Part shown: positions 51,346 to 59,424 of the stretch, one piece after another | Position numbering within the stretch: position 1 is the stretch's first letter | Layout: each line of letters opens with the position of its first letter | Assembly: GCF_000024365.1 (NCBI RefSeq) | Contig: NC_013235.1 | Location: forward strand, 1 to 64,000 | DNA from: Nakamurella multipartita DSM 44233 | Lineage (GTDB): Bacteria; Actinomycetota; Actinomycetes; Mycobacteriales; Nakamurellaceae | DNA: 64,000 nt | Direction: 5' to 3' | Notes under the pieces: model-generated | What the model was told of the DNA's origin: nothing | Seen by the model: only the letters and a program-made list of their open reading frames with translations | Databases searched by the model: none | Made by a program: the position numbers and the translations under genes

Positions 51346-51364
51346 CTGTCCGCCAGGCGGTCAG
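51346..51364. promoter_or_regulatory. Inverted-repeat operator upstream of the IclR gene
   Basis: CTGTCCGCC (51346-51354) and GGCGGTCAG (51356-51364) form a 9-bp inverted repeat with one mismatch around a single base. It shares the TGTCCGC half-site with the site at 52327-52342 before the CoA-transferase gene, so both are likely targets of the same IclR regulator. Confidence 0.5.
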
Positions 51365-51409
51365 CGACGTAGAGTGCCCGGGTCACGAGCGTGTCATGAG
51401 GGGAGGGCC

Positions 51410-52216
51410 ATGCCGAGGGAAGGCACCGGACCCGACTTCATCGAGGCCCTTGCCCGCGGGCTCGAGGTGATCGCCGCGTTCGCCCCGGGCCGGCCGGTGA
51501 TGTCGCTGTCCGAGGTGGCGACGGCGACGGGTCTGGCCCGGCCGACGGCCCGGCGGATCCTGCTCACCCTGTCCGAACTGGGCTATGTCCGCGCCGCGGC
51601 CGGTGGCTTCGCGCTGACCCCCCGGGTGCTGGAGCTGGGGATCGCCTACGTGCGCTCGATGGGGCTGTGGGACATCGCCCGGCCGCACCTGGAACGGCTG
51701 GTCGAACGCACCCACGAGTCCTCCTCGATCGCCCAACTGGACGGCTCGGACATCGTCTACGTGGCCCGGGTGTCGGTGCCCAAGATCGTCACTTTGTCGG
51801 TGGAGATCGGCACCCGGTTCCCGGCGCTGCCCACCTCGCTGGGAAAGGTGCTGCTGGCCGACCTTTCCCCCGACGAGGTGGACCGCATCCTGGCCGAACC
51901 GTCCCGGTCGAGCGTGACGCCGCGTTGGCGACCGGACCGGGACGAGCGGGACGCTGTGCTGCGGGAGGTGCGGGCCCGCGGCTGGGCACTGACCGACGAG
52001 AAGCTGGCCCTGGGCATCCGCTCGGTCGCCGCGCCGTTGCGCGACGGATCGGGCCGGGTGATCGCCGCCGTCAACGTCAACGCGCACGCCGCCGAGACCA
52101 GCGTCGAGCAGTTGATCGGCCAGCACCTGCCGCTGCTGCTGGCCACCGCCGGCGAGATCAGCGCCGACTTCGCCCGGCGCGCGGCCGTCCCGCACGTCAC
52201 CCGGCCCGCCTCCTGA
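51410..52216 (+). CDS. IclR-family transcriptional regulator (PcaR/PobR-like)
   Basis: The 268-residue product has an N-terminal winged helix (MSLSEVATATGLARPTARRILLTLSELGYV, about 25-60) and a C-terminal IclR effector domain (RVSVPKIVTLSVEIGTRFPALPTSLGKVLLA; LGIRSVAAPLRDGSGRVIAAVNV). It most resembles the PcaU/PcaR/PobR branch that senses aromatic acids or their products. ATG 51410 lies 2-3 nt after GGGAGGG, a tight but usable spacing. It precedes a catabolic operon and has inverted repeats before both itself and that operon. Confidence 0.93.
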   Translation: MPREGTGPDFIEALARGLEVIAAFAPGRPVMSLSEVATATGLARPTARRILLTLSELGYVRAAAGGFALTPRVLELGIAYVRSMGLWDIARPHLERLVERTHESSSIAQLDGSDIVYVARVSVPKIVTLSVEIGTRFPALPTSLGKVLLADLSPDEVDRILAEPSRSSVTPRWRPDRDERDAVLREVRARGWALTDEKLALGIRSVAAPLRDGSGRVIAAVNVNAHAAETSVEQLIGQHLPLLLATAGEISADFARRAAVPHVTRPAS

Positions 52217-52326
52217 GCCACTGGTCGGTGGGCGATCCCGGCGACCGGGGTTGTCACCCCGAATTCACAGCCGCCCGGGCCACCGGGAGGTCTTGACAGC
52301 ACCCCAACAGTCGGGCACCGTCAGCA

Positions 52327-52342
52327 GCGGACAGTTGTCCGC
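52327..52342. promoter_or_regulatory. Inverted-repeat operator upstream of the CoA-transferase operon
   Basis: GCGGACA (52327-52333) and TGTCCGC (52336-52342) are perfect inverted repeats with a 2-bp spacer, 26 bp before the CoA-transferase start. The half-site matches that before the IclR gene. Confidence 0.55.
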
Positions 52343-52368
52343 ACAGCGGCAGATGGAGTGGTGCCATC

Positions 52369-53544
52369 GTGGATGTGCCGTCGCCGACGGATCGGCCGGG
52401 CCCCCTGGCCGGGATCGTGGTGGCCGACTTCTCCCGGGTGCTGGCCGGCCCGTACGCCACGATGCTGCTGGCCGACCTGGGTGCGGACGTGATCAAGGTC
52501 GAGGGTCCGGGCGGCGACGACACCCGCAGCTGGGTGCCACCCACCCGCGACGACGTCGGCACCTACTACCTGGCCGTCAACCGGAACAAGCGGTCGGTCG
52601 TGCTGGACCTCAAGGACACCGGCGACCGGGCTCTGGCGCACGAGCTGTCCGCCCGGGCCGACGTGTTCATCCAGAACTTCAAGCCTGGCGGCCTGGCTCG
52701 GTTCGGCCTGGACTACGAGTCGGTTCGCGGCCGCAACGAGCGCATCATCTACTGCTCGATCAGCGGGTTCGGGGCGGACAAGGGCGCCAACCTGCCGGGC
52801 TACGACCTGCTGGTGCAGGGCATGTCCGGGCTGATGAGCCTGACCGGTGCGCCCGACGGGCCGCCCTTCCGGTCGGGCATCTCGGTCTTCGACGTGATGA
52901 CCGGTCTGCATTCGGTGATCGGCGTTCTCGCCGCGCTGCACCACCGCGACCTGACCGGGCAGGGCCAGCACATCGAGACGAATCTGCTGTCCAGCGCGCT
53001 GTCGGCGCTGGTGAACCAGAGCTCGGCGTACGTGGCCGGCGGGGTGGTCCCGGCCCGGATGGGCAACGCGCACCTGAGCCTGTTCCCGTACGAGCCGCTG
53101 GCCACCGGTGACGGCGAGCTAATCGTGGTCGCCGGCAACGACGGTCAGTTCCGCCGGCTGGCCGAGACGATCGGCCGGCCGGAGCTGGCCGACGATCCGC
53201 GCTTCGACACGGTCGGCCGGCGCAACGACAACCGCGAACAGCTGCGGCCGTTGCTGCTCGAGGCGTTGTCGGCCCGCACCGCGCAGGAATGGTTCGGCCT
53301 CTTCACGGCCGCGGGCCTGCCGTCGGGGCCGATCAACACCGTGCAGGGTGGCGTCGAACTGGCCGAATCCCTGGGCCTGCAACCGGTGGTTCAGGTCGGC
53401 GAGGCGCAGGTGCCCTCCGTCCGCAACCCGATCCGGCTCTCCGCCACCCCGCCGGACTACCGCTACGCCCCACCGGCGTTGGACGAGCAGGGCGAGGAAC
53501 TGCGGCGCTGGCTGCGGGAACCGCGACGAGGCTCCGATGGCTGA
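52369..53544 (+). CDS. Family III (CaiB/BaiF) CoA-transferase
   Basis: Family III enzymes move CoA between acids through an aspartyl-CoA intermediate. The 391-residue product opens with GIVVADFSRVLAGPYATMLLADLGADVIKVE, and the catalytic Asp is in LPGYDLLVQGMSGLMSLTG (about 145), followed by HIETNLLSSALSAL. It is the first gene of the operon 52369-58327 and overlaps the citryl-CoA-lyase-like gene by 8 bp, so CoA ester formation and cleavage are probably consecutive. The acid substrate is not known. Confidence 0.93.
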   Translation: MDVPSPTDRPGPLAGIVVADFSRVLAGPYATMLLADLGADVIKVEGPGGDDTRSWVPPTRDDVGTYYLAVNRNKRSVVLDLKDTGDRALAHELSARADVFIQNFKPGGLARFGLDYESVRGRNERIIYCSISGFGADKGANLPGYDLLVQGMSGLMSLTGAPDGPPFRSGISVFDVMTGLHSVIGVLAALHHRDLTGQGQHIETNLLSSALSALVNQSSAYVAGGVVPARMGNAHLSLFPYEPLATGDGELIVVAGNDGQFRRLAETIGRPELADDPRFDTVGRRNDNREQLRPLLLEALSARTAQEWFGLFTAAGLPSGPINTVQGGVELAESLGLQPVVQVGEAQVPSVRNPIRLSATPPDYRYAPPALDEQGEELRRWLREPRRGSDG

Positions 53545-54397
53545 GCCGCGGCCCGGCCCGGCCGAACCCCCGGTCTATCCGACGGCCCTGGGTGCCAGCA
53601 GCCTGCACCGGATCACCCTGCTCGGCCAGGATCTGGCCGATGACGTGATGGGCTCGGTTGGATTCGGCGAGCTGGCCTTCTGGCTGGCCACCCAGCGCCG
53701 GCCCACCCCGGGGCAGACCCGGGTGTTCGAAGCGGTTCTCGCCGCGCTGGCCGACCACGGTTTCACGCCGACCGCCATCGCGGCCCGGCTGACCTACCTG
53801 TCCGCGCCCGACTCGGTGCAGGGCGCCCTGGCCGCCGGGCTGCTCGGCGGCGGTTCCCGCTTCCTGGGCGTCACCGAGGACTGCGGCCGGTTCCTGCACG
53901 AGGTGCTCATCGGGGTCGAGGGCCCGCTGCCGGACGACGACGCCGGGTGGGACCAGTTGGCCCTGACCACCGTCACCCGGCAGCGGGAGCGGAAGCAGTT
54001 CGTCCCCGGACTCGGTCACCACGTGCACAAGCAGGGCGACCCTCGCACCCCGCGCCTGTTCGCCATCGCCGCTGAGGAGGAGCTGGTCGGCCCGCACCTG
54101 GCCCTGTTCGCGGCGATCGGCCGGGTGCACCCACAGGTGCTGGGAAAGACGTTGCCACTCAACGGGGCCGGCGTGTGCGGGGCCGCGCTGGCCGACCTGG
54201 GCCTGCCGCTGGAGCTGCTGCGCGCCTTCGCGTTGCTGGCCCGGACGGCCGGATTGATCGGCCAGCTGGCCGAGGAGCTGCGGCACCCGGTGGCCAACCA
54301 GATCTTCCTGTCGGTGGACCTGAACAATGCCTCCGTGCCCCCGGATCCGTACGAACCGCCCGTCCTGACCCACGAATCCGGAGGTGCGAATGGCTGA
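53537..54397 (+). CDS. Citryl-CoA lyase-like protein (citrate synthase superfamily)
   Basis: The 286-residue product is a short citrate-synthase-fold protein: GELAFWLATQRRPTPGQTRVFEAVLAALADHG, LSAPDSVQGALAAGLLGGGSRF (equivalent to the synthase SAP/GPLHGGA region), VPGLGHHVHKQGDPRTPRLF (the GFGHRVYK..DPR motif with catalytic His) and GAALADLGLPLELLRAFALLARTAGLIG near the C-terminus. Length and motifs fit citryl-CoA lyase, which splits a hydroxyacyl-CoA by retro-Claisen reaction, rather than a full synthase. It overlaps the CoA-transferase by 8 bp and the LigB-like gene by 8 bp. Confidence 0.8.
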   Translation: MAEPRPGPAEPPVYPTALGASSLHRITLLGQDLADDVMGSVGFGELAFWLATQRRPTPGQTRVFEAVLAALADHGFTPTAIAARLTYLSAPDSVQGALAAGLLGGGSRFLGVTEDCGRFLHEVLIGVEGPLPDDDAGWDQLALTTVTRQRERKQFVPGLGHHVHKQGDPRTPRLFAIAAEEELVGPHLALFAAIGRVHPQVLGKTLPLNGAGVCGAALADLGLPLELLRAFALLARTAGLIGQLAEELRHPVANQIFLSVDLNNASVPPDPYEPPVLTHESGGANG

Positions 54398-55253
54398 GAT
54401 CGCCGCCGTCATCGCGTCCACCCACCACCCGTTCTACCTGCGCGCCAGCACGTCGACCGGGGCCGACCGGCCGCCGTTCGCGGACGAATGGGTGGCCAAG
54501 GTCGAGCGGTTCCGGGAGACGTTGACCGCGGCCCGACCCGACGTGCTGGTGATGGTCGGCAGCGATCATTTCCACCAGCTGTGGCTGGACAACATGCCGC
54601 AGTTCCTGGTCGGCAAGGCGCCCTGGTTCGACGCCAACTGGTACAACGAGGAACGCGAATTCGGGCTGCCGCGGATGCGCCTGCGCGGGCAGGAGGAACT
54701 GGCCGCGCACATCCTGCGCGACGGTCTGGACCGCGGGTTCGACCTGGCGTTCAGCAACGAGCTGCGCATCGATCACAGCGTCACCTGCCCGATCATCACG
54801 CTCCGGCCGCAGGCCGACCTGCCGATCGTGCCGGTCTACACCAACATCTTCGCCCCGCCACTGCCGCAACCGAAGCGGTTCGTCGCGCTGGGCCAGGCGC
54901 TGCGGGAAATGGTCGAGTCCTGGGACAGCGACCAGCGGGTGGCCATCATCGGCACCGGGCACCTGTCGCTGGAACTGGGTGGACCGCGCCAGTTCGGGGA
55001 GCACGGGCCGGACCCGGAGTTCGACCGCAAGGCGGTCGAGTGGATCGCGACCGGCGACATCGCCGGCTGCCTGGCCGAAGTCACCCTGGACAGCCTGCAT
55101 GAGCCGGGCAACGCCACTCACGGCTTCATGGATTTCATGCTGATGATGGGCGCGGCCGGTGAGGGTCGAGCAGCCGATTACGTCGACTCGCTGGACCTGT
55201 TCCACACGATGGAGGCCTACTTCACCTGGTATCCGAACGGAGTGCCGGCCTGA
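54390..55253 (+). CDS. LigB-superfamily (class III extradiol dioxygenase-like) protein
   Basis: The 287-residue product has LigB-type landmarks: N-terminal IASTHHPFYL with His12/His13, VLVMVGSDHFHQLW (second metal His region about 58-62) and HSVTCPIITL. By hand alignment with LigB, the catalytic base motif (GG.SH) is here GTGHLSLELGG, and the metal-binding Glu region (AGxEGxE) is PGNATHGFMDF, with neither Glu. So either ligands are re-arranged or the chemistry differs. ATG 54390 follows GGAGG (54380-54384) and overlaps the upstream stop. A LigA-like partner follows at once. Confidence 0.82.
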   Translation: MAEIAAVIASTHHPFYLRASTSTGADRPPFADEWVAKVERFRETLTAARPDVLVMVGSDHFHQLWLDNMPQFLVGKAPWFDANWYNEEREFGLPRMRLRGQEELAAHILRDGLDRGFDLAFSNELRIDHSVTCPIITLRPQADLPIVPVYTNIFAPPLPQPKRFVALGQALREMVESWDSDQRVAIIGTGHLSLELGGPRQFGEHGPDPEFDRKAVEWIATGDIAGCLAEVTLDSLHEPGNATHGFMDFMLMMGAAGEGRAADYVDSLDLFHTMEAYFTWYPNGVPA

Positions 55254-55254
55254 G

Positions 55255-55614
55255 ATGAGCAAGTACCTGCTGGACAAGTTCCTGTTCACCGTCGACCGTG
55301 ACCCCGAGCTGGTGGAGCGGTACCGCGAGGACCCGGCCGGCACCGTCGCCTGGTGGGAGGCCGAGCGGGCCAACGTCATCCTCAACTGTCTGGAGGCCGA
55401 ACGGTCGACCTGGCTGGCGTTCTCGGACGAGGAGCGGCGCGCCCTGACCGAGCACGATCACGTCGCCCTGTTCCAGCTGGGCGCGCATCCGTTCCTCACG
55501 CTGACCCTGTTCATCGCCATGTTCGAACGCGACCACGGCCCGCTGGAGTACCAGCTGGCCTACGGCGCGGCGATGAAGCACCTGACCCTGCCCTACCCCG
55601 ACATCACCACCTGA
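55255..55614 (+). CDS. LigA-like small subunit
   Basis: The 119-residue product (MSKYLLDKFLFTVDRDPELVERYREDP...LAFSDEERRALTEHDHVALFQLGAHPFL) is an all-helical protein of the LigA/protocatechuate 4,5-dioxygenase alpha type, in which the small subunit caps the active site of LigB. ATG 55255 lies 1 bp after the LigB-like stop (TGAGATG), implying a fixed stoichiometry of the two. With the LigB-like partner it likely forms the catalytic complex of this operon. Confidence 0.8.
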   Translation: MSKYLLDKFLFTVDRDPELVERYREDPAGTVAWWEAERANVILNCLEAERSTWLAFSDEERRALTEHDHVALFQLGAHPFLTLTLFIAMFERDHGPLEYQLAYGAAMKHLTLPYPDITT

Positions 55615-55626
55615 GCCGCACGAGAA

Positions 55627-57132
55627 ATGTGCCCTTCAATGACGAATCCCCAGACGAATCCCCAGTCCGACCCCGATTCCCTGGTCCTGCGCGGCGGCAC
55701 CGTGCTGACCATGGACAAGACCCACACCGTGCTGGAAGGCGCCGACGTGCTCGTCGTCGGCGACTCGATCGCCGCGATCGGCGTGGGACTGGACGTGCCG
55801 GCCGGGACGATCGAGATCGACGCCGGCGGCGGCATCGTCATGCCCGGCATGATCGACACCCACCGGCACATGTGGCAGACCGCGATGCGCGGGTACGGGG
55901 CCGACTGGACCCTGACCCAGTACTTCGTCTGGTACTACCTCGAGCACGGCCGCAAGTTCCGCCCGCAGGACGTCGCCGCCGGCAACCGCCTGGCCGCCCT
56001 GGAGTCCCTCGAAGCCGGGGTCACCACCGTCGTGGACTGGTCGCACGGGCTGCAGACGGTCGAGCATGCGCAGGCCGCGGCCGACGCCCTGCAGTCGGTG
56101 CCGGGCCGATACGTGCTGGCCTACGGCAACATTCAGGCCGGCCCGTGGGAATGGACGGCCGACCCGGCGGTGCGGGCCTTCCTGGAGCGCTACCGGGACG
56201 GCGCCGGATCGCTTAACGGCGTGCGGCTGGCCTTCGATGTGACCGGCGACCCGGCGTTCCCGGAGCGGCCGGCCTTCGAGGTGGCTCGCGAGCTCGGGCT
56301 GGCCGTCACCACCCACGCCGGAGTCTGGGGGGCGACCGGCGACGACAGCATCCGGCAGATGTACGACGGCGGGTACATGCAGCCCGAGACCGTGTACGTG
56401 CACGCCGCGTCGCTGTCCACCGACTCCTACCACCGGATCGCCGCCACCGGCGGGTCGATCTCGGTCTCCACCGAGTCCGAACAGAGTGCCGGACAGGGCT
56501 ACCCGCCCACCTGGCAGGTGCGCCGGCACGGGATCCCGGTGTCCCTGTCGATGGACACCAGCGTCTGGTGGAGCGGCGACCTGTTCTCGGCGATGCGCAC
56601 CACCCTGGGCGCCGACCGCTCGCGGGAGCACTTCGAGGCGCACCTGAAGGGCGAGACGATCACGCACGCCGGGCTCCGGGCCGAGCACGTCGTCGACTGG
56701 GCCACCCGCGGCGGCGCCCGGGCCCTGGGCCGGGACGACCTCGGCAGCCTGGAGGTCGGCCAGAAGGCCGACGTCGTGCTGCTCAAGAACGACCACTCGA
56801 CCGTGTCCTTCCCGGTGCTGAACCCCTACGGGCACGTGGCGTTCCAGGCGCAGCGGGACGACGTGCACACCGTCGTGGTCAACGGGGCGCTGGTCAAGCG
56901 CGACGGCCGGCTGGTCGACGTCGACCTGGCCGCCGTCCGGCGGGAGATCGAAGCCACCGTGGAATACCTGCGCAGCGAACTCGGGGAGCCGGCCTGGACG
57001 GCCGGCATGTACCCGGACCAGGCGGCGGTCGAACGGCTGGAGAACCCCTACCAGTACACGGATTTCAAGTCGGAGACGACGACCGTGGCCCGCGAGGAGG
57101 CATTCCGCGCGGAACTGGAGGATCGCCGGTGA
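55627..57132 (+). CDS. Amidohydrolase (TrzN/AtzA/SsnA-like deaminase or chlorohydrolase)
   Basis: The 501-residue product has subtype III amidohydrolase metal motifs: IDTHRHMWQTAMRG (HxH), TTHAGVWG (His), VYVHAASLS and the Asp in SLSMDTSVWW, on a TIM barrel flanked by the small beta domain (LVLRGGTVLTMDK). Such enzymes hydrolytically remove amino, guanidino or halogen groups from heterocycles or aromatics, so it may process the substrate before the LigAB step. ATG 55627 is adopted; ATG 55639 (MTNPQTN) is equally possible since neither has a clear ribosome site. Its stop overlaps the next ORF as TGATG. Confidence 0.85.
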   Translation: MCPSMTNPQTNPQSDPDSLVLRGGTVLTMDKTHTVLEGADVLVVGDSIAAIGVGLDVPAGTIEIDAGGGIVMPGMIDTHRHMWQTAMRGYGADWTLTQYFVWYYLEHGRKFRPQDVAAGNRLAALESLEAGVTTVVDWSHGLQTVEHAQAAADALQSVPGRYVLAYGNIQAGPWEWTADPAVRAFLERYRDGAGSLNGVRLAFDVTGDPAFPERPAFEVARELGLAVTTHAGVWGATGDDSIRQMYDGGYMQPETVYVHAASLSTDSYHRIAATGGSISVSTESEQSAGQGYPPTWQVRRHGIPVSLSMDTSVWWSGDLFSAMRTTLGADRSREHFEAHLKGETITHAGLRAEHVVDWATRGGARALGRDDLGSLEVGQKADVVLLKNDHSTVSFPVLNPYGHVAFQAQRDDVHTVVVNGALVKRDGRLVDVDLAAVRREIEATVEYLRSELGEPAWTAGMYPDQAAVERLENPYQYTDFKSETTTVAREEAFRAELEDRR

Positions 57133-57350
57133 TGCCTGTCGATCTCGACGGGTGGGGCACTGCACCGCAACGGTACGGGCGCAGCGCGCACCGGACCCGG
57201 CGGCGCGAGGGGGGACCGTCGGGGGTCCTCCTGGCGCGGCCGGACACCGTCGTCGCCCGGCGCCGCTCCCACCGGCCCGCGGATCCCCGCGGGGCGCTCC
57301 GTGCGGCCCGGACGCAGTTGGCCGGCGGCCCGGTGGGGGTGTCGTGGTGA
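57132..57350 (+). CDS. Possible 72-residue coupled ORF of unknown function
   Basis: The ORF starts in a TGATG overlap with the amidohydrolase stop and ends in another TGATG overlap with the oxidoreductase start (57348-57352). The product is Arg-rich (RRREGGPSGVLLARP) with no recognised motif and looks atypical. The double overlap argues that ribosomes pass through it, either to make a small protein or only to couple translation of the flanking genes. Chance in GC-rich DNA is possible. Confidence 0.35.
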   Translation: MPVDLDGWGTAPQRYGRSAHRTRRREGGPSGVLLARPDTVVARRRSHRPADPRGALRAARTQLAGGPVGVSW

Positions 57351-58327
57351 TGGCACCACCGGAGACGGGGCCGGCCGCGTTGCTGCACGAGCCCGGGGCC
57401 GCGCCCCGCTACGGCGAGCACGCCCGGCCGGCGGCGACGGGCGAGGAGGTGCTCATCCGGGTCTCCGCGGCGCCGATCACGCCGTTGGACCGGCTCTGCG
57501 CGACGGGCCGCTCCTACTTCGGCGCCCCGGCCACCCCGTACGTGCCCGGCGTGCAGGGCGTCGGCGTCGTGGAGGCCGGGCCCGTGCCGGCCGGCACACC
57601 GGTGTGGTTCGCCACCGCGGCCGGGATGCAACCGGGGGACGGCAGCATGCGGGCCTGGGCCTGCGCGCCGCTGCACGACGTGGTCGCACTGCCCGCCGGA
57701 GTCGACCCGGTGCTGGTCGGTGCGCTGGGATTGTCGGCGGTGGCCGCCTGGATGGCGATGACCGGACCCGGGGAGCTTGCGCCCGGGGATCGGGTGACCG
57801 TGCTCGGCGCCGGCGGGGTGGTCGGTCAGGCGGCCATCCAGCTCGCCCGGCAGGCCGGTGCGGCGCGGATCGTCGCCGTCGCCCGATCCGGCGCCGCCCG
57901 CGAGCAGGCGCTGCGGCTGGGTGCCGACGCCGCGGTGGCGATCGAGGCGGACGACGACGTCGATACGCTCGCCGCCCGGTTGACCGCAGCCGCCGACGGG
58001 CCGGTCGACCTGGTGCTCGATCCCCTGTTCGGGATCCCGGCCGCCGCCGCCCTGCGCACGCTGCGGGTCGGTGGCCGGCTGGTCAACCTCGGCAGCAGCG
58101 CCGGCGAGACCGCACCGATCGACTCCTCGACGTTGCGCAGCCGTCAACTGCAGATCCGCGGATACACCAACAACGAGTTGTCCACCGCACAGCGCCGGGA
58201 AGCATTGCTGCACGTCGCCACCCAGGTCGCCGCCGGCCGCCTGGCGGTCGAGCATCAGCCGGTGGCGCTGGCCGACGTCGCCCAGGCGTGGGACCGGCCG
58301 GGTCCGCGGGTCGTCCTGGTGCCCTGA
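57350..58327 (+). CDS. MDR-family quinone oxidoreductase/zinc-independent alcohol dehydrogenase
   Basis: The 325-residue product has the GroES-like N-terminal domain (EEVLIRVSAAPITPLDRL, PYVPGVQGVGVVEAG) and a Rossmann domain with VTVLGAGGVVGQAAIQLARQAGA and the usual DLVLDPLFGIPA strand. The zinc-binding cysteines of classical alcohol dehydrogenases are absent, so it belongs to the NADPH-dependent quinone/enone reductase branch. Last gene of the operon; it may reduce an intermediate or product of the LigAB/CoA steps. ATG 57350 overlaps the upstream stop; GTG 57347 is an alternative. Confidence 0.88.
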   Translation: MAPPETGPAALLHEPGAAPRYGEHARPAATGEEVLIRVSAAPITPLDRLCATGRSYFGAPATPYVPGVQGVGVVEAGPVPAGTPVWFATAAGMQPGDGSMRAWACAPLHDVVALPAGVDPVLVGALGLSAVAAWMAMTGPGELAPGDRVTVLGAGGVVGQAAIQLARQAGAARIVAVARSGAAREQALRLGADAAVAIEADDDVDTLAARLTAAADGPVDLVLDPLFGIPAAAALRTLRVGGRLVNLGSSAGETAPIDSSTLRSRQLQIRGYTNNELSTAQRREALLHVATQVAAGRLAVEHQPVALADVAQAWDRPGPRVVLVP

Positions 58328-58350
58328 CACCTTTCCTCCCCCGGGTCCAG

Positions 58351-58374
58351 TTTTCCTCCCGGTATGGTGGAAAA
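58351..58374 (+). promoter_or_regulatory. VapBC promoter/operator candidate
   Basis: TTTTCC (58351-58356) and GGAAAA (58369-58374) form an inverted repeat with a 12-bp spacer that encloses the -10 box TATGGT (58363-58368). The GTG of vapB follows immediately at 58375. This is the arrangement expected for toxin-antitoxin autorepression with a leaderless mRNA. Confidence 0.45.
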
Positions 58375-58629
58375 GTGGTGTTGAACATCAAGGATCCGGA
58401 AACCGATCGCCTCGCGCGCGAATTGGCCGCCGAAGCTGGTGAATCGCTCACCGTGGCCACCCGCCGGGCGATCGAGGAGCGACTGTCGCGTCTCCGCGCT
58501 CGGAAGCGCGCGAACGACCCCGATCTGGGTCTGGATGAGTTCATCCGACGAGGACGGGAACGTGCGGTGCTCGATGAGCGCTCGCCCGACGACATCATCG
58601 GGTACGACGAGCACGGCCTTCCTCGGTGA
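58375..58629 (+). CDS. vapB: VapB-type antitoxin
   Basis: The 84-residue product starts VVLNIKDPETDRLARELAAEAGESLTVATRRAIEERL, the classic Rv0623-like ribbon-helix-helix antitoxin start (MALNIKDPE in homologues), followed by an acidic toxin-binding tail (IIGYDEHGLPR). It neutralises the adjacent PIN toxin and should repress their joint promoter. GTG 58375 gives the family's start; 58378 is possible. The stop overlaps vapC (GTGA). Confidence 0.92.
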   Translation: MVLNIKDPETDRLARELAAEAGESLTVATRRAIEERLSRLRARKRANDPDLGLDEFIRRGRERAVLDERSPDDIIGYDEHGLPR

Positions 58630-59027
58630 GTCCTGTCGTTCTCGACACCTCGGCCGTCGCCGCCGTGATCTTCGGTGAACCGGACGCCGAAGCCTTTGCC
58701 GCGGCCCTGACGCGCCATGGCGGTGAACTCAGCATCAGCGCCGTCACCCGCGTCGAACTCGAGATCGTCCTCGAGGCGAGGCAGGGATCCGAGGCGGTGT
58801 CCGACGCGGAGGCGATGTTCGACCGGCTGGGCGTCATCACCGAGCCGGTGGACGCCGCCCAGGCCGGCGCGGCCTTCGCGGCGTGGCGGCGGTTCGGGAA
58901 GGGCCGCCATCCCGCCGGTCTGAACCTCGGCGACTGTTTCAGCTATGCGCTCGCCCGAGCGGCGGGGGCGCCGTTGCTGTTCAAGGGCAACGACTTCGCT
59001 CAGACCGATATCGCCAGCGCGCTGTGA
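58626..59027 (+). CDS. vapC: VapC-type PIN-domain ribonuclease toxin
   Basis: The 133-residue product has the PIN acidic residues: VLDTSAVAAVIFGEPDAE (Asp7), the Glu in SAVTRVELEIVLEAR, Asp in LNLGDCFSYALARA and Asp in LLFKGNDFAQTD. VapC toxins cleave specific tRNA or rRNA sites and stop translation when the antitoxin is degraded. GTG 58626 overlaps the vapB stop by 4 bp. Length and motifs are complete, so it should be active. Confidence 0.95.
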   Translation: MSPVVLDTSAVAAVIFGEPDAEAFAAALTRHGGELSISAVTRVELEIVLEARQGSEAVSDAEAMFDRLGVITEPVDAAQAGAAFAAWRRFGKGRHPAGLNLGDCFSYALARAAGAPLLFKGNDFAQTDIASAL

Positions 59028-59424
59028 CCGCGACCCCTGGCCGCAGACCGAACAAGGTCGGAGGCCCACCTTCACCTGGACTCGACTCCGCTCGGGACAC
59101 CTTCACTCCGCCTTGGGGTTGCTTACTCCATGTCGATGTGGAGGAGGGAACACCGACCAGGCGCGGACTTGGCTGATGCGGAGTGGGGTCCGGCCCGGTG
59201 GCCCAGAGGGCGTTGGGCACCCGCGGGACGTCGCCGTGCCTTTCTTACTCAGTGACCTCCGTCGAGCGCCCACGACCCCCGTCGACGACACCACACCGGC
59301 GCCGATCCAGCCGGGCCGCACGAACCCGGCCTGTCGACCGGGCACTGTCGGACCCGGCTCCTACAGTCCCCACCAGGTCGACACCGTGGTGGCGACACGA
59401 GCGGACCGGGAACGGGGGACGAGC
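59028..59424. other. Intergenic region, 397 bp
   Basis: No supported gene. The helicase frame is open upstream to 58945, but this stretch lacks helicase-family sequence and a good start. Around 59100-59150 a slightly AT-richer patch with GGAGGAGGGAA (59142-59152) could hold the helicase promoter and leader. Confidence 0.4.

Noticed and set aside
53537-54397. Full citrate synthase
   Set aside because: At 286 residues it lacks the N-terminal domain of synthases and fits the shorter lyase type.
58945-59424. N-terminal extension of the SNF2 helicase
   Set aside because: The frame is open but overlaps vapC and lacks family sequence; ATG 59425 has a good ribosome site.
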